Assembly (NCBI RefSeq): GCF_009905375.1
Contig: NC_133657.1
Coordinates: 69,436,907 to 69,500,906, forward strand
Direction: 5' to 3'
Source of the DNA: Apium graveolens
Taxonomy: Eukaryota; Streptophyta; Magnoliopsida; Apiales; Apiaceae
DNA length: 64,000 nucleotides
Position 1 is the stretch's first letter; each line of letters opens with the position of its first letter. Shown piece by piece: positions 25,215 to 37,700 of this stretch. The notes below the pieces were generated by a model. That model was not told where the DNA came from. It made no database searches and was given only the letters and a program-made list of their open reading frames with translations. A program made the position numbers and the translations under genes.

Positions 25215-26035
25215 CTAAGTTCTCATCCTTAAGCTCTTGAACTTTTGGAACCAATTTCTGTAGGAACACCTCACTATCCCCTTATCATCTTTCTCGGTAT
25301 GGATCTCTTCTCCAGTCATTGACTCTCTGCCTTCATTCATCACTTTTTCTGGCACAATATGTTCTTTTCCAAAAATTCGGTTTTGTATTGCAATCTCAAA
25401 CAGCTTTTCGGTATCGGCTCCGGTTACCTTCACTTCTATTTCCATTTTCTCAAAATCTCTTATAAACTCTCCCAAAGACATTATTATCTTGAGTCTCTCC
25501 TTTTTACTAAGGGCATCAACCACATTGGCTTTCCCTGAATGATAAAGAATCTCCCAATCATAATTCTTGATTAGCTCTAACCACCTCATTTGGCGCATGT
25601 TGAGCTCTTTTTGCGTGAAAATGTACTAGAGCACTTATGGCTTGTGTAAATCTCGCACTTTTCTCCATACAAGTAGTGCCTCCAATCTTTAGGGCAAAAC
25701 TATTGCCACGAGCCCAAGCTCATGGGTGGGGATATCGAATTTTATATTCCCTTAATTGTCTTGACGCGTACGCGATTACCTTGCTGTGCTGTATAAGAAG
25801 CACCCTAATTCCTTATGCGCAGCGTCACTACACTTCACAAAATCTCATTTTCCATCCGGCAACGCCAACATAGGGAACGTCACCAACCTTTGCTTCGGTT
25901 CTTAAAAGTTGTTCTCGCATTTCTCTGTCCATTCGAACTTCTCAGTCTTATGAGTAAGCCGCGTTAAAGGGGCTACTATATTTACAAACTTGAACGAACC
26001 TCTGGTAGTGACCGGCCAATCCTACCTCTGGGAGT
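25215..26035 (-). pseudogene. RT end and RNase H of element C, displaced
   Basis: From 26035 leftward the minus strand gives GLAGHYQRFVQ, SKVIAYASRQLREYKIRYP, FALKI, then a 127-codon open stretch (25598-25215) with MRQMRWLELIKNYDWEILYH and GKANVVDALSKKERLK. These are the end of RT and the RNase H of a Tekay-type Ty3 element. Frameshifts break the first half. One residue of the VADALS motif (Ala) is missing. Only about 400 bases separate it from the primer site, so gag, protease and most of RT are not in front of it. Confidence 0.88.
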
Positions 26036-26045
26036 TTCCCTAACC

Positions 26046-26430
26046 ATGGTCATCGATTCCTCAGTGGTCCTTTATTCATTCTTGTCAGGATCCTTCACGG
26101 GATCCTCCTCAGCAACAATCCCTTCTAGGACAACATCCTCAACCGCTACATCCTCAATATCAACATCATCCGGTCCTGCGTTAGGACGCTCTATCGGATC
26201 CACAATCCGATCTCCAATTAGTAATAAAACATCATCTCGCTGTTACTCCTCAACCTCAGGGTTCGGAGTCCCGCTACCATATACGATAATGAACTACGCT
26301 TCTATCATGATATTTATAAGGGTTCCCATAAGGGTTTTAACTGTCAGTACTACGTTAGGTAGCCCGACCATGAACTTGGCAAGAGTTCTTATTATCTTAG
26401 TTATTATCTTAACGTCACATCATCTCTGAG
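26046..26430 (-). pseudogene. Acidic segment near the 5' end of C, possible gag start
   Basis: The minus strand carries a short Asp/Glu/Val-rich reading (GDRIVDPIERPNAGPDDVD onwards) with several stops on either side. By position and acidity it could be the poorly conserved start of gag. It is joined almost directly to the RT-end fragment at 26035, which marks a rearrangement or deletion point. Confidence 0.4.
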
Positions 26431-26440
26431 GTTTATAACG

Positions 26441-26456
26441 CTTAGCTCTGATACCA
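26441..26456 (-). promoter_or_regulatory. Primer binding site of element C
   Basis: The minus strand reads TGGTATCAGAGCTAAG four bases inside the 5' LTR. The first 12 bases match the complement of the 3' end of initiator-Met tRNA. Confidence 0.9.
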
Positions 26457-26460
26457 TTTC

Positions 26461-29400
26461 TGTAACACCCCCAAATCCGGGGTCGGGGATCCGGGTTGTC
26501 ACGAGTTCCATTTCCCTTAATAACACCCAATCTTAATAAATAATCAACTACTCTGTACTGTGACCCCACAATAAACACACACACCACAAGTTATAGTCTC
26601 AGAGATGAATATCCAAAAAAAAATAATCACAAGTCATTTTATTCCACAATTATATGCCAATACACCTTAAAAGGGTTTCTGAATAAATTTACATTTCTTT
26701 GCCATTATTACAATTCATAAATATACATAAATTTGGTACATCAAAAGTTGAAGCCTAGCCTATTGGTAGTTCCTACCTCACCTACAGCGACATCAACGCC
26801 TATAGGAAACTGCGGAACGTTTCCTATCCGCTCGCGAATTGGGAGCTTGGTCCTGTTCATCTTTTCTATCTGTTCTTGTGTGATGAAAGAAGAAAGCAAG
26901 GGTGAGCAGCAAGCCCACCAAAATAATATGTATAATGATTTACAGTATATGAGCCTTCTCATAGTACTCATGAAAGTCTTGGTCAAAAGAAATGAACCAA
27001 GTTTGATATCTTAATGCGATGAAGTCGCAAAATATTCAGTATATATACATATATACTTTTCAAAATCTTGGAAGTCCTCTTCCATGAATAATATACACAG
27101 AGTTCCAGTTTATAACTGTATAAAACTATCGTTGCAAGGTGATCTCATATATCTAACCTTGTCTCAACGTTTTTCTGAAAATCTTTGACATGCATAAGAT
27201 AATCATTTACTAGATATAAGTTTAAAAGATGAAGTTACAAGATACTCCAATATACTTATATCTTTTCCAAATACTACTTGAACTACCACCGTTCAAGTTA
27301 TAATTAGTTCAAAAGTTCATCACATAGATGAGACTACAAGATAATACTTGAATAGATTCAATCTTTAAAATATCATCAAAATAAAATGAAGTTATGAGAT
27401 ACTTCATTTGATGCAAACATCATTTTGAAAACTTGATCCTGCCAACACTCAACAATCGCCCAACCATAGCCTTTCTATCGAAGTGCTCTGGGTAGTGTTG
27501 CAGAAATATCCAATTGGATGATGAACTCATTACGGGAGTTTGCCGCGCCATGAAGACCACTTACGATGATCAGTCGTAGTAGTACAACCCCACCATTTTC
27601 TACATGTAGAGGAGAACCTGTCGAATTTACTTGTCAACCGAACACTGGACTCCTAAGGAATGGACTGTCTTAGCGGAACTTCCAGGCCATTATGGGCCAA
27701 TATAATAAGGCTGGGCCGGCGCCACTCGACCACTTACGCCACTCCTAGTTCAGATGAAATCCATGACTCTGAAACGTAAAGCTCGTCCCCCCTTTCCCCA
27801 AGTAGAAACTTGTTGATACGGCTCCACCAAGAAGTCGTATCTAGTTGGAAAGGAAAACTCACCGATATTTCCCAGGCGATGCCTGTTAATGGATTAACTT
27901 GTTCCAAGAATTTTACTTCCCGAGTGTTGGGTAAGTAATCAAAATTCTTTTATCAAGACAGCAACCTTGTTGCGAATATAAAACACACCACAGAGCCGGA
28001 TCCCTCAGGTTTTGAGCGAGTATTTAAATCCCCTTCGAAAGGAGGATCTTAAATATAAAAATGAGTTTTGGGATCCGCTCTAACTTTTAAAAATCATTTT
28101 GAAGACTCGCAAAACATTTTTAAGAATGTTTGGAGTGATGCTGATTTAACAAAATAAATCAGTCCCAATATATTAGAAAATATCTGAATATTATTATTTA
28201 AATAATATTCCCATAAAGAATAATCTTTATAAAAATAATTGAAGTAGATGTTGTAAAACTTATACTTGAAATGAGTATTAAATAACCAAAGATATACTTA
28301 TAGGAAAGTACTATCTTTATTTGAATCATCAAGATAAGTTTGATTATCGACACCTTATTCTTTAATAAAATCAAGAATATATCTCAGCAAATAATCGGAG
28401 TCATAGATCCTCAAATGAATATTCAAATAATATTCAATAAATAAAATAAGCCGAGTCATAAGCCCTCGAATGAATATTCGAAATAATATTCATTAAATAA
28501 TATAAAGCTATCGAATAAACCTTATTCGATTAATAGTTTTGAAAACTATAACCATATATATATAAATATATATATATAAAATCTACCCGGGATCCTCGAC
28601 TCCCGGTTTTAGAAATGTTTTCACCTTTGGATCCCTATACTAAGGGTATATGCAATTGACCGCTATTCTCTAGCATATGTATTATCAACTGAATCAACAG
28701 ATATATATGGAAAGAATACGAAACAGGCATGCATATATACCATATTACATGCTACAATATATCGCAAGAATTTGCTAAATAACCATTATGCATTTATCAC
28801 AAGATAATGCATATACAAGTGTATACATCACAACAACAGTATAACGGATAGAAAACTTGCCTGAGTGCTCCCGGATAGGCTTAAGCTTAGAGTGGGTCCG
28901 ATAACCTATGAACAAAAACATAAGTCGGAATTAAACCCCGGTCGCTTAAGAAACTAGACTTTAACCATTTAGAGTCCTAACGTTCGCTTTCGTGCTTAAC
29001 GATTTACTTAAGTCGCTTGAGTACCCTCGGCTCCACCATTTTTAATAATTTAACCACTAAGGGTTTTAAGGAGATTCTTTCGCGAGTATCTTACCAACTG
29101 CCTAATCCACTTTACATAATTGTTTCTTACCCCAATTAGTCATTTAAGGTCCTTAACTAAGGTTTCAAAGTAAGGAGAGGGGTAATGATTCGTTCGCGAA
29201 ACGTTGTTACTTAAAACGGCCGTTTCTCCTAAACCGTACATCGGAATCAAACGAACCACATATCAAAACGAAGCTCGTAATATGAACTATCTAAACATGG
29301 AAATGGTAAAAACCTAACAGTGAGTTCAAGGGTTCTGATGTTAAGAACAAAACAGTCTACGGTAAATCGGGCATTACGACGGCTATGTTTACGCGATTTC

Positions 29401-30715
29401 CCAAAATTTTACTTAACCAATTCAACCACCAATCAATCCCAATTCACAACCCAATCAAAACTCCATCCATACCATACTACAACAGCCCCAACAAATCAAT
29501 ATTACCAATTCATACTTATTTCTCAATTATGAACTAAGAGTTTACTTAAGTTCATTGACTAATAACCAAGATTTCCAACTCCAAAAATATCACAAAATCA
29601 ACCAATCTCTAAACACACCATAATCATGCCTCTCACCAACTAAACTACTCATAACAAGCTTTAAACATGATTACACACCCATTACACTAACCCATCATCT
29701 AAACATTAGGAAATCTAAACAACAAAGCTTAAGACTAAGATCATGAAGAGTTATACCTTCCTTGAAGCTTTTAAACCATGAAAGATCCTTGGAATGCCCA
29801 TGGAAGCCTTAATCTAACCTCCTACAAGCTTGATCTTTCAAAGAAATCAAGAACACAAAAATTAATTTCAAGAAGTACTATTCACCATCTTCTTCCTTGA
29901 TTTATAAAAAAAGATTGGCTTGGAATTAGAAGCTTAAACTTATAGGAAGTATGTAACTATCCATGGGGAAGCTTAGATATATACCTTGCCAAATAGTAAG
30001 TGGTGGAGCTTGGATCTTCATTTTTTAAGAAAAGGGGCCGAGAGTTTCCTGAAGAAAATGGAGGGTTTTGTGTTTTGTTTGTTGAAAAATGAAATGTTTG
30101 GCTTGGTTGGTTGAATTTTGATTTGTTTTAGGTTAATTACCTAATTAACCTTGATTTTGTGTGGTTATCATTCAACCACACTTCCTCCCCCCCCATGTCA
30201 TGCTTACATCATCAAGTGATGTCACCCTCCCTCCTTTGTCCTCTTCCTATTGGTTTGATGACATCATCCCCACTAATCCCTTTGATTAGCTTCTAATTGT
30301 TTGCCTAATGACCGCCGATTTGTTATACGGTTCGCTTAACTTTCGTTTTCGTTTATCGTTTGAGGGATCATACCCGGGATCTTATTACTTGGGTTTCCTT
30401 AACCTTTCTCAATACATTATATTCCTTTTATGATCCTCTCTTATAATCCTTTAATTTAAATCCTTTTTATCCTGTTACCTTATACTCAATTCTTTCCGTA
30501 TCTAGTGGATTTCCGGGAAAAATCAAAGCGTTCGGAATTGAATTCTGACGATCTTTACATACACTTATATACCACATAGAGTAATAATAATATCCCAGAA
30601 GATCAATAACAGAACCCCTACATAGTGTGGCATGAAAGGTTTTCTTATTCAGCATAATCTGCAAAATCACTATTCATAAGGGTTTCAAAAATTTCCAAAA
30701 ATTGGGGTTATTACA
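26461..30715 (-). repeat. 5' LTR of element C (4255 bp)
   Basis: TGTAACACCCCC... to ...GGTTATTACA, nearly identical to 16609-20889. The small frames 26733-27014, 26741-26986, 29320-29532 and 30467-30670 mirror those of the other LTR. Confidence 0.93.
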
Positions 30716-30720
30716 TTGTT

Positions 30721-32067
30721 CCTGGTTGACTGGGCTTCGTTTAACAACTCAACAACAATCCAATTATGGTAAAAACAGAAGTAAATCACGCCTGAACTGA
30801 CATGCCGGCGAAATCGCCATTAACGTCGGTGAAGCTTCGAGCTTTTCCGGCGGGTCTATTCCGGCATCCAACAGAGAAACTAATTACATTAACTGACTAG
30901 TTTTTGAACGATCTATACACTGATGTCATTCAATCAAGCCCAGAATTCACGAAATTAAAAATCCTAAATTCGATTTAGAACATTCAAACATTCAAACCCT
31001 AATTTCAATTTTCCAGAATCAAACACACTTTTCTACATGTTATTGAACTCTATTTTTGACATATAATATACCAAATTGACCAGAATAGTATTATCCACAT
31101 GATGGAATCATCAAATCATATCAACAATATCAAGAACATATTTTCATAATTTAATCTTTAAATAATTCTAATTAAAACAAATAAATAAGAAAAATACCTT
31201 AATTCTTGCATAAAAACGGATGATTGATTATGAAAGTACTTTTCGAGAGCTTCAATTTGATATATGGCACGCCCGAATCGGAGTTTGATAACGTCACTAT
31301 TTGTGCGACTGATTTTCAAGAACGCGGTATTAATTCGATGTTTTCTCTGTATTTTACGGGATTTTACTGACTGATTATGATTATATGAATAAAATGAAAT
31401 AATAAAAGGGCTATATATATTTATGGAATGTTGGATCGTGTTGGATCATACTGGATCGATAAATTAGTAACTTAGCCGCTAAGTAACTGCGAAAATGATC
31501 CGATTTGATACCCGTATTGGATAATTATCCAAATCGGGCTTCTTATAAAACATTTTATACGAAAATAATGTAATATTATCCTGTCTTTTAAGAATACGGG
31601 TTTTGTTGCTTTATCGAAATGATTATCGTATCGTAAATCTTGCTCCGGGCCGCGCACAGGTCAAATTGTAATCCCGATCGAAAAAGTCAAAATACGGAAA
31701 ATGTCCGGAATTACGAGATTAGGTTAGGATGGAGTTTTCGGAAGAGTTTCGGGTTGTAAAAATGCAAAAACGGTTGAAGTTGGACGATTCCCGGCTTTAT
31801 ACAATTATTTTATAATTATTCAGAAAATAATTAATAAATTCATAAATCAATATAAAATGATACAACACTCCAAAAATTACTAGAAAAATACCTTAATTAT
31901 CTGTATTTTATTCTGTACATAATAAAATTAATATACTTATACTTTACCACATTTAAGCATCCACATATCCACACCAATCATCCAATAATTCACCAAAAAT
32001 CACATAATAATCATTTAATAATCATTTATTGATAAAAATAATTACACGCTATATCCCGGATATTACA
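30721..32067 (-). repeat. 5' LTR of element B, second segment
   Basis: It continues the LTR after element C: the CCTGGTTGACTGGG word here follows the same context as in the intact LTR near 7412. It ends GATATTACA at 32067. The two segments sum to about 3.49 kb against 3.53 kb for the other LTR. Confidence 0.87.
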
Positions 32068-32142
32068 ATAGAGGAACTGAAAATTCTTGTATACTTAAAG
32101 GACCTCATTAGAGAAGAAATAGGAGATAAATTATTCGTCTGA
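32068..32142 (+). pseudogene. Last 24 codons of A's extra reading frame
   Basis: Read in the phase of 4981-5243, this stretch continues the frame with an acidic/hydrophobic helix and ends at TGA 32140-32142. It is separated from the rest by element B. The first five bases (ATAGA) are B's right target duplication; the left copy is ATAAA (5239-5243). The in-phase continuation is independent evidence for the B boundaries. Confidence 0.75.
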
Positions 32143-32299
32143 TGTGTGTATCTGTTAAACTCAAGAAATCACCTAATGTATGAATGTAATATTTGTGTCA
32201 AATTATATGAAAAATCTATCTATCCATTGTAGCTTGGGGTTAGTCTTGTTAACATGCATAAATTTGTGATAAGCAATCTTCTCACAAATTGGGGGAGAT
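32143..32299 (+). other. A 3' untranslated segment and polypurine tract
   Basis: No gene. It ends in the polypurine tract AAATTGGGGGAGAT (32286-32299) directly before the LTR. The same tract, on the other strand, abuts D's 3' LTR at 45331-45345. Confidence 0.8.
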
Positions 32300-33553
32300 T
32301 GTTGTGCAAGACATGCCTGTACTATAACAAGACTAAGTCAAATTGACAACCCTAAGTAAGTTGTATGGTAATCTATATTTGCATTGTGTATTATAACACT
32401 TAAGTCTGTAAAAATGTAAATAGATTAGACTGGAGTATTTTTATGTAAACAGTTTCAAGCCTAAGAATAAACTCTGGAAGAAGATCATGAAGATCATGCC
32501 TCTGAAAAAGTGTGAAGAAGCTTGGAGTTGAATAAATGTGTTTTGGGAAAAATATTCTAAGTTAAGAAATCTACAAGTCACAGATTTTATGTTATAGAGA
32601 AGTCATTCGAGAACTCTAGAATGACTTATCGAGAAGTCAAGAAAAGCTACTAGAGAACTCAGAGATATCTACAAGACAAATTGAAGACATGAAGAATGGA
32701 GATATCGATAAGTAATTACTTCACTAGAGAACTCTGAGATATCGACAAGTCAAAATATCACTAGAGATCTCTGAGATATCGATAAGTCAAAATATCACTA
32801 GAGATCTGTGAGATATTGATAAGTCAATTTGTCAATAGAGAACTCAGAGACATCGATACGCCAAAGTGAAGATACGAAGATGAGAGATCTCGATAAGCCA
32901 AATTCTCTTATAGAGAACTCAGAGACTTCGATAAGTCAAACAACTATAGATTATTAGAGTTCTCGGTAAGTCATTATACTTATTGAGATGTCGATTCTCT
33001 ACATGACTAACTGAAGATCTCGATGTAAAAGTTCAAGTACAGAATGCATATCAGTTTAATATCCAAGATTATCAAACAACAAACAAATCAATCACTGATT
33101 TGAAAAGTCTACAAAAGCATCTTGAAGAGTACAAGATCAAATGCCAAGATTAAATGGAAAAGTAAAGTCACCAGCAGGCAAGATTAGCAAAGATACACTA
33201 AGCGAGAAATAAAAAGATTTGGTTATCCAAAAGTAGGGTTTAGTACATGCTGGATGCTTTATTTTTAGTTATAACAAATAGATCTGAAATTCCTTGTAAC
33301 TCTCAAGAGAGAAGCTGAGTTCTTAACATACTAAGAACACAAAATTTTTTAGCAAACACTAACTTGATTTTATTATAAAATTAAGTGAGTTTTGAAAGAT
33401 AATTGTGTTCATATGCATGTTTTAATTATTCTGGCAAAACACATTATCTCTACAACATATATTACTTTGTTCACCATTATTAAAAGTTCAAAAAGACATT
33501 AAAATTGTTTAAAACACATTCACCCCCCCCCGTGTTGTATTCATTACCCAACA
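32300..33553 (+). repeat. 3' LTR of element A (1254 bp)
   Basis: It starts TGTTGTGCAAGAC after the polypurine tract and ends ATTACCCAACA. The 5' LTR is outside the window, so divergence cannot be measured. Its U3 part holds the 37-bp tandem array (32614-33000). A run of nine or ten C lies near the 3' end (33521-33531). Confidence 0.85.
32614..33000 (+). repeat. 37-bp tandem array in A's LTR
   Basis: The word TAGAG(A/T)(A/T)CT recurs at 32651, 32725, 32762, 32799, 32836 and 32911, spacings of 37 bp or close multiples (74, 37, 37, 37, 75). Each unit holds a GAGAACTC or AGAGATCTCT word, GATATC and (T)ATCGATAAGTCA. Roughly nine units are readable, the outer ones degenerate. Position in the U3 region suggests promoter or enhancer repeats. 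Confidence 0.85.
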
Positions 33554-34715
33554 TTCTAGACCTATTATCTTCTTGTCATCAGAAGATACATGTATAGATT
33601 ACATGTCGGTTCTTGTTCTCAGATTGTAAACTCTAAAGGCTTTTGTAGATAATGGATATCCCACAAAAAATTCCTTTATCAGCTTTTAAGTCAAACTTGG
33701 TAAGCTGTTCCAGATGAGTTTTGAGAACAAAACACCTACAACCAAATACATGAAAGTATTTCAAATTTGGCTTCTTTCCTTTCACCATCTCAATTGGTGT
33801 TTTTCCATGCTTGTTGATCAATGTTGCATTTTGTGTAAAGCAAGCAGTTTGCACAGCCTCAGCCCAAAAGTAGGTAGGTAATTTTGCTTCTTCTAGCATG
33901 GCTCTTGCAGCTTCTATCAGATTTCTATTCTTTCTTTCAACAACTCCATTTTGTTATGGAGTTCCAGGAGTAGAAAACTCTTGTTTTATCCCCTTGAGTT
34001 TACAGAACTCTTCCATAGAGCTATTCTTGAACTCAGTTCCATCATCACTTCTGATGATCTTCATTTTGTATGTTGACCCTTTTTCCAGCCCCCTCACATG
34101 ATCAAGAAAAAAAGGATGGAGATTCATCCTTGGTGTGCATAAAATACACCCATGTATATCTTGTATATTCATCAACAATCACAAATGCATACCTTTTCTT
34201 GGAAATTGACATAACATTCACTGGACCAAAGAGATCAACATGAAGTAGATGATATGGTTCAAGAATGGAGGATTCGGTTTTACTCTTGAAAGATGTCTTC
34301 CTTTGTTTGGCTTTCTCGCATGAATCCCATAAGCCATCAGGAGTAAACACTGCATTGGGAAATCCTCTTACAAGATATTTTCTCACAAGTTCATTGATAT
34401 TGTTGAAGTTGAGGTGAGAAAGTGTTCTATGCTAGTTCCAGCTATCTTCCACAGATGCTTTACTCAGTAGACAAACTTCTGAATTAGACATTCTTGTGGT
34501 GACCTTGGATTCATATAAACTACCATGTCTTACACCAGTCAATGTGATCTTTCCATCAGACTTACTGACAATTTCACAATGCTCCTCATAAAAATTGACA
34601 TGGTAACCTCTATCACAGATTTGACTCATACTGATCAGATTATGCTTGAGTCCTACAACTAGAGATACATTTTCAATGATAATATTTCCAATTTTGATTT
34701 TACCATATCCTAATA
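33554..34715 (-). pseudogene. Integrase of element E, broken
   Basis: It includes the end of the protease region (GYGKI..., 34708 leftward), the pre-integrase zinc module (SWN-stop-HRTLSHLNF; first Cys of the CxxC pair is Trp), LLHVDLFGPVNV with the first catalytic Asp, IRSDDGTEF with the second, and a stop in PGTP-stop-QNGVVERKN just before the Glu. Then YFWAEAVQTACFTQN and FHVFGCRCFVL follow. The stops at 34432 and 33954 fit TGG to TAG and CAA to TAA. A frameshift lies in an A7 run near 34106. It is cut at 33554 by element A. Confidence 0.85.
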
Positions 34716-37700
34716 TGTAACGCCCCCAAATCCGAGGTCAGGGGATTTGGTCGTCACTATGAAACCTCAATCCAATTTAACATGTTTAATCAAAATGCAA
34801 ATGCCAGTGGAAGATATTTAGCATCTGACCCCAAACTAATCCAAGATCTTTTAAGGTTACAGTTCTAGAAACAAGAATTCCAAATTCCATAAATAATTTT
34901 CACTTCCTTTTAAAACTCTTTTCAATAATTCTTAATCTCAAAACTTAACCCGCTAGTATAACTTCGAAAAGAAGTATACTAGGCCCAACTATAAAATATA
35001 CAATTATAATATAATATAATATAAACAACTTTACATAATAAAACTTACACTAGCTCGCAAACCCTGGACCAATCACTTTCCAAAAGCTACTTCTTTTCTT
35101 CCTCGAATTACGTGGCTAAACAGCGCGAGTTAATCCTCACTAGAGGTTAAATTTGAAAACAGGAAATTATGAGCAAAAGAAATGCTCAGCAAGATCATTA
35201 TAATATATATGGTCATTTTGATATAAAACCAACATCTGCAATAGCGCAGAACATTTTAAAATCATAATTGCTGAAACAGAAAATTTATTAAAGAATCGGA
35301 TAATTGTTTCTCACTATATTCAAAACTCTTTTTGATATTTTCGAGCGAAATGCTTCAGCAATACTTTAAATCTTGACGAGAATAAAACTCGTATAACAGT
35401 GTTTACGGAAATATTGTAAACAACAATAATATGAAACAATGATTATGGAGTGGATCATAACTCTTTCAAAACCAAACTCTTGAAATTAATACTTATTTTG
35501 TTGTCATATCAAATTAGATATCAATACGAACTTTGATGCTCACAACATCCCATACTGAAGTCAACATCAATCATCTATACTAATACCACCTTTGATATTT
35601 AACAACAAAGTAAGTATCAGCATAAATCAGAAACTGATTCAAAACTGCATTTCACCTTTAATCCAAAACAGAAATTGTTGATAAATCATTTATTCTATGA
35701 TTATCAAAACAATTTAGAAACAACAGTTTAGATTCGAACCAATTATATTTCATGATATTCCTGATGATCAGTCGCGAAACAACACCGGTATCCCGCAGCC
35801 ATACCGTAATTATAGGTACTACCCATATCCCGCAGCCATACGGTACCTATAGGGCACCAGAAAAGGCATATATTCACCTTGAAAGATATTACAGTTGGAC
35901 CGATATCTCGACCACCTACGCTGTAACTAGTAACTAGTAACCATTCCAATCTTAAAACCTTTTTATTGAAAAAGGAGTCGAATCAATCGATATCCTAAAT
36001 AATTTTATTCCCCCATTCACTAGGGCAGAAATACTCGCAACAAAATCATCTTTCTCAAAATCCAAAATATTTATAAATCCAGTAATTTGATAAGTAAAAT
36101 CACTTAGCTATTCTGAACATAGAATAACAGAAAAATACTTACATAAACAGAATCATTTAATTCAGCGATATGTAAAACATTTATCTATTCTGAACTGAGA
36201 ATAGGGAAAATAATATTTGCGTAATAGGATTCAAAATATATATCACTTGAACAATAAGTGATGATAGAAATACTTGCCTTTGGGTTTTTAGCAGTTAGTC
36301 ACACTCGCAAAGACGCATCAATTCTGACATTCTGTTCTCGAAACATCACCGTCCTTCTTTTCAACACTTTATGATATGCTGCTTCTACGATTGGTAGAAT
36401 CCAGTTATCCAATACCATTCCATCTCATTCTTCCCAATGTCTTGTCCCGATCAATTCGAGAGATCCGTATCTATAGTTAAACGATACAATCTTAATCGTC
36501 TAAACGATAATTACTCGACGAATTGCGCGTCAAAACCCTATTGTCTACCCATATGATAACCCGCACATAAAGAAGACAGTCAAATATAAAACTCTTGACT
36601 CATGTACGCATGTAATTTACATAGCACATAAAAATATAACTCATGTATCACATAATTCATATCATATATGACTCGGTTCGTCAAAAGGTTCGACTCGGTA
36701 CGTTTAAAATTGAAATCGGGTCAAAAATATGATTTACCGAACAATAAACGATTCGCAAAACAAACGACCTTTCGAAACAATGGAATTTGGGTCTCGAAAG
36801 TATTTTAAATGTAAGCGGAATATTTTTCTGAGTTTGTACGCTTTCGTTTCGTATTAAACGGACGAACGGTTAATTTATTAGGAATAAAATAATAATTAAA
36901 TGGAAATAAATCAATTAATAATATTATTAATTGATTTTTAAATACCAAATATAATTTTTAAAAGCTTAAAAATAATTTTTAGGAATTATTGAATTAATTA
37001 TAAACAATTTACATTTATTTAACTATTTATAAATAAAATTAATTGATTAAATGATTTTAATCAATTAATTAAATTCATAAATAATTAACTAAAATGTATT
37101 GGAAATAATTAAATCAAATTAGATTTTTGAAAATAATTAAAAAAAATAATTTTAGGAATTTAAAATAATCAAGTAAATAATTTTTTGGTATTTAAAATAA
37201 TTATTAAATGATTTTTAGAAATTAGGAAATGAATTTTGATTTAAAATTAAAACAAAATTGTAGAAACAGAAAATCAGAACAACCAAAGCAAGAAAACGGA
37301 TCAAAGGGCGGTGGGGAGTGGCTGGAGGGACCGCCGGAAACACGAAGAAGAAGACCGGTATCTCGCCGGTTTCTGGAAATTCCAGATTCCGGCCGAGAAT
37401 TCCGGCCAACTCCCGTCTTCCGGTGACCTCGAATCCTGATTAAAACTTCCGATTTTTATACCAAAACGATTCTACTGATCCCTACAATACCAGAACTAGC
37501 AACAACCATCAAAAACCACCTGAATCTCGTCGATTCCGGCCAAAAGCTTCGACTTTTCTGATGATTATATCGGAAAGTTTGAATTCAGTCTATACCTGAT
37601 GAAAATCCACACTCCTGGTATCAAAACAAACCTTAGGATCGGTACAATCTATTTACAGCAACCATAACAACCCAGATTCAACACTAATCACAAAACATCG

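Larger units (their letters stand above)
16609..30715 (-). mobile_element. Element C: Tekay-like Ty3 element, complete but decayed inside
   Basis: It is 14.1 kb long with LTRs 16609-20889 and 26461-30715, and perfect target duplications TTGTT (16604-16608, 30716-30720). Polypurine tract and primer site show leftward orientation. The protein remains (gag, RT, RNase H, integrase) match chromovirus/Tekay proteins, but all carry stops and frameshifts. An RT-end/RNase H segment lies upstream of gag, which is not the normal order. The LTRs look about 1-2 percent diverged by eye. It therefore probably moved recently using proteins from another copy. Confidence 0.92.
5244..32067 (-). mobile_element. 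Element B: Ty3/Tekay-like element with little readable protein
   Basis: It is bounded by long LTRs (5244-8771 and 14465-16608 plus 30721-32067) starting TGTAA(C/G)GCCC and ending ATTACA. The target duplication is ATAAA (5239-5243) against ATAGA (32068-32072), one mismatch. The purine tract adjoins the left LTR and the primer site adjoins the right LTR, so the element points left. Element C splits the right LTR. The first 137 bases of the LTRs differ at about nine places, so B is clearly older than C. With some 5.7 kb of internal DNA lacking clear gag-pol it resembles a LARD-type non-autonomous element or an extreme relic. Confidence 0.85.
1..33553 (+). mobile_element. Element A: Sirevirus-like Ty1/copia, 3' part only
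   Basis: The window starts inside this element. What remains is a post-pol spacer (1-514), a decayed extra reading frame (515-5243), its last 24 codons (32068-32139, stop to 32142), a polypurine tract (32286-32299) and the 3' LTR (32300-33553). The gap 5244-32067 is element B. Removing B and one copy of its target duplication brings the two halves of the reading frame together in phase, which supports the join. The layout (extra frame after pol, tract AAATTGGGGGAGAT, LTR starting TGTTGTGC) matches element D in this window and Sireviruses in general. gag, pol and the 5' LTR lie outside. The right flank (33554 on) is element E, so A inserted into E; A's own target duplication cannot be checked. 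Confidence 0.85.

Noticed and set aside
32614..33000. Regularly spaced repeats resembling a CRISPR array
   Set aside because: Units abut without unique spacers, lie inside a plant LTR, and no cas genes exist here.
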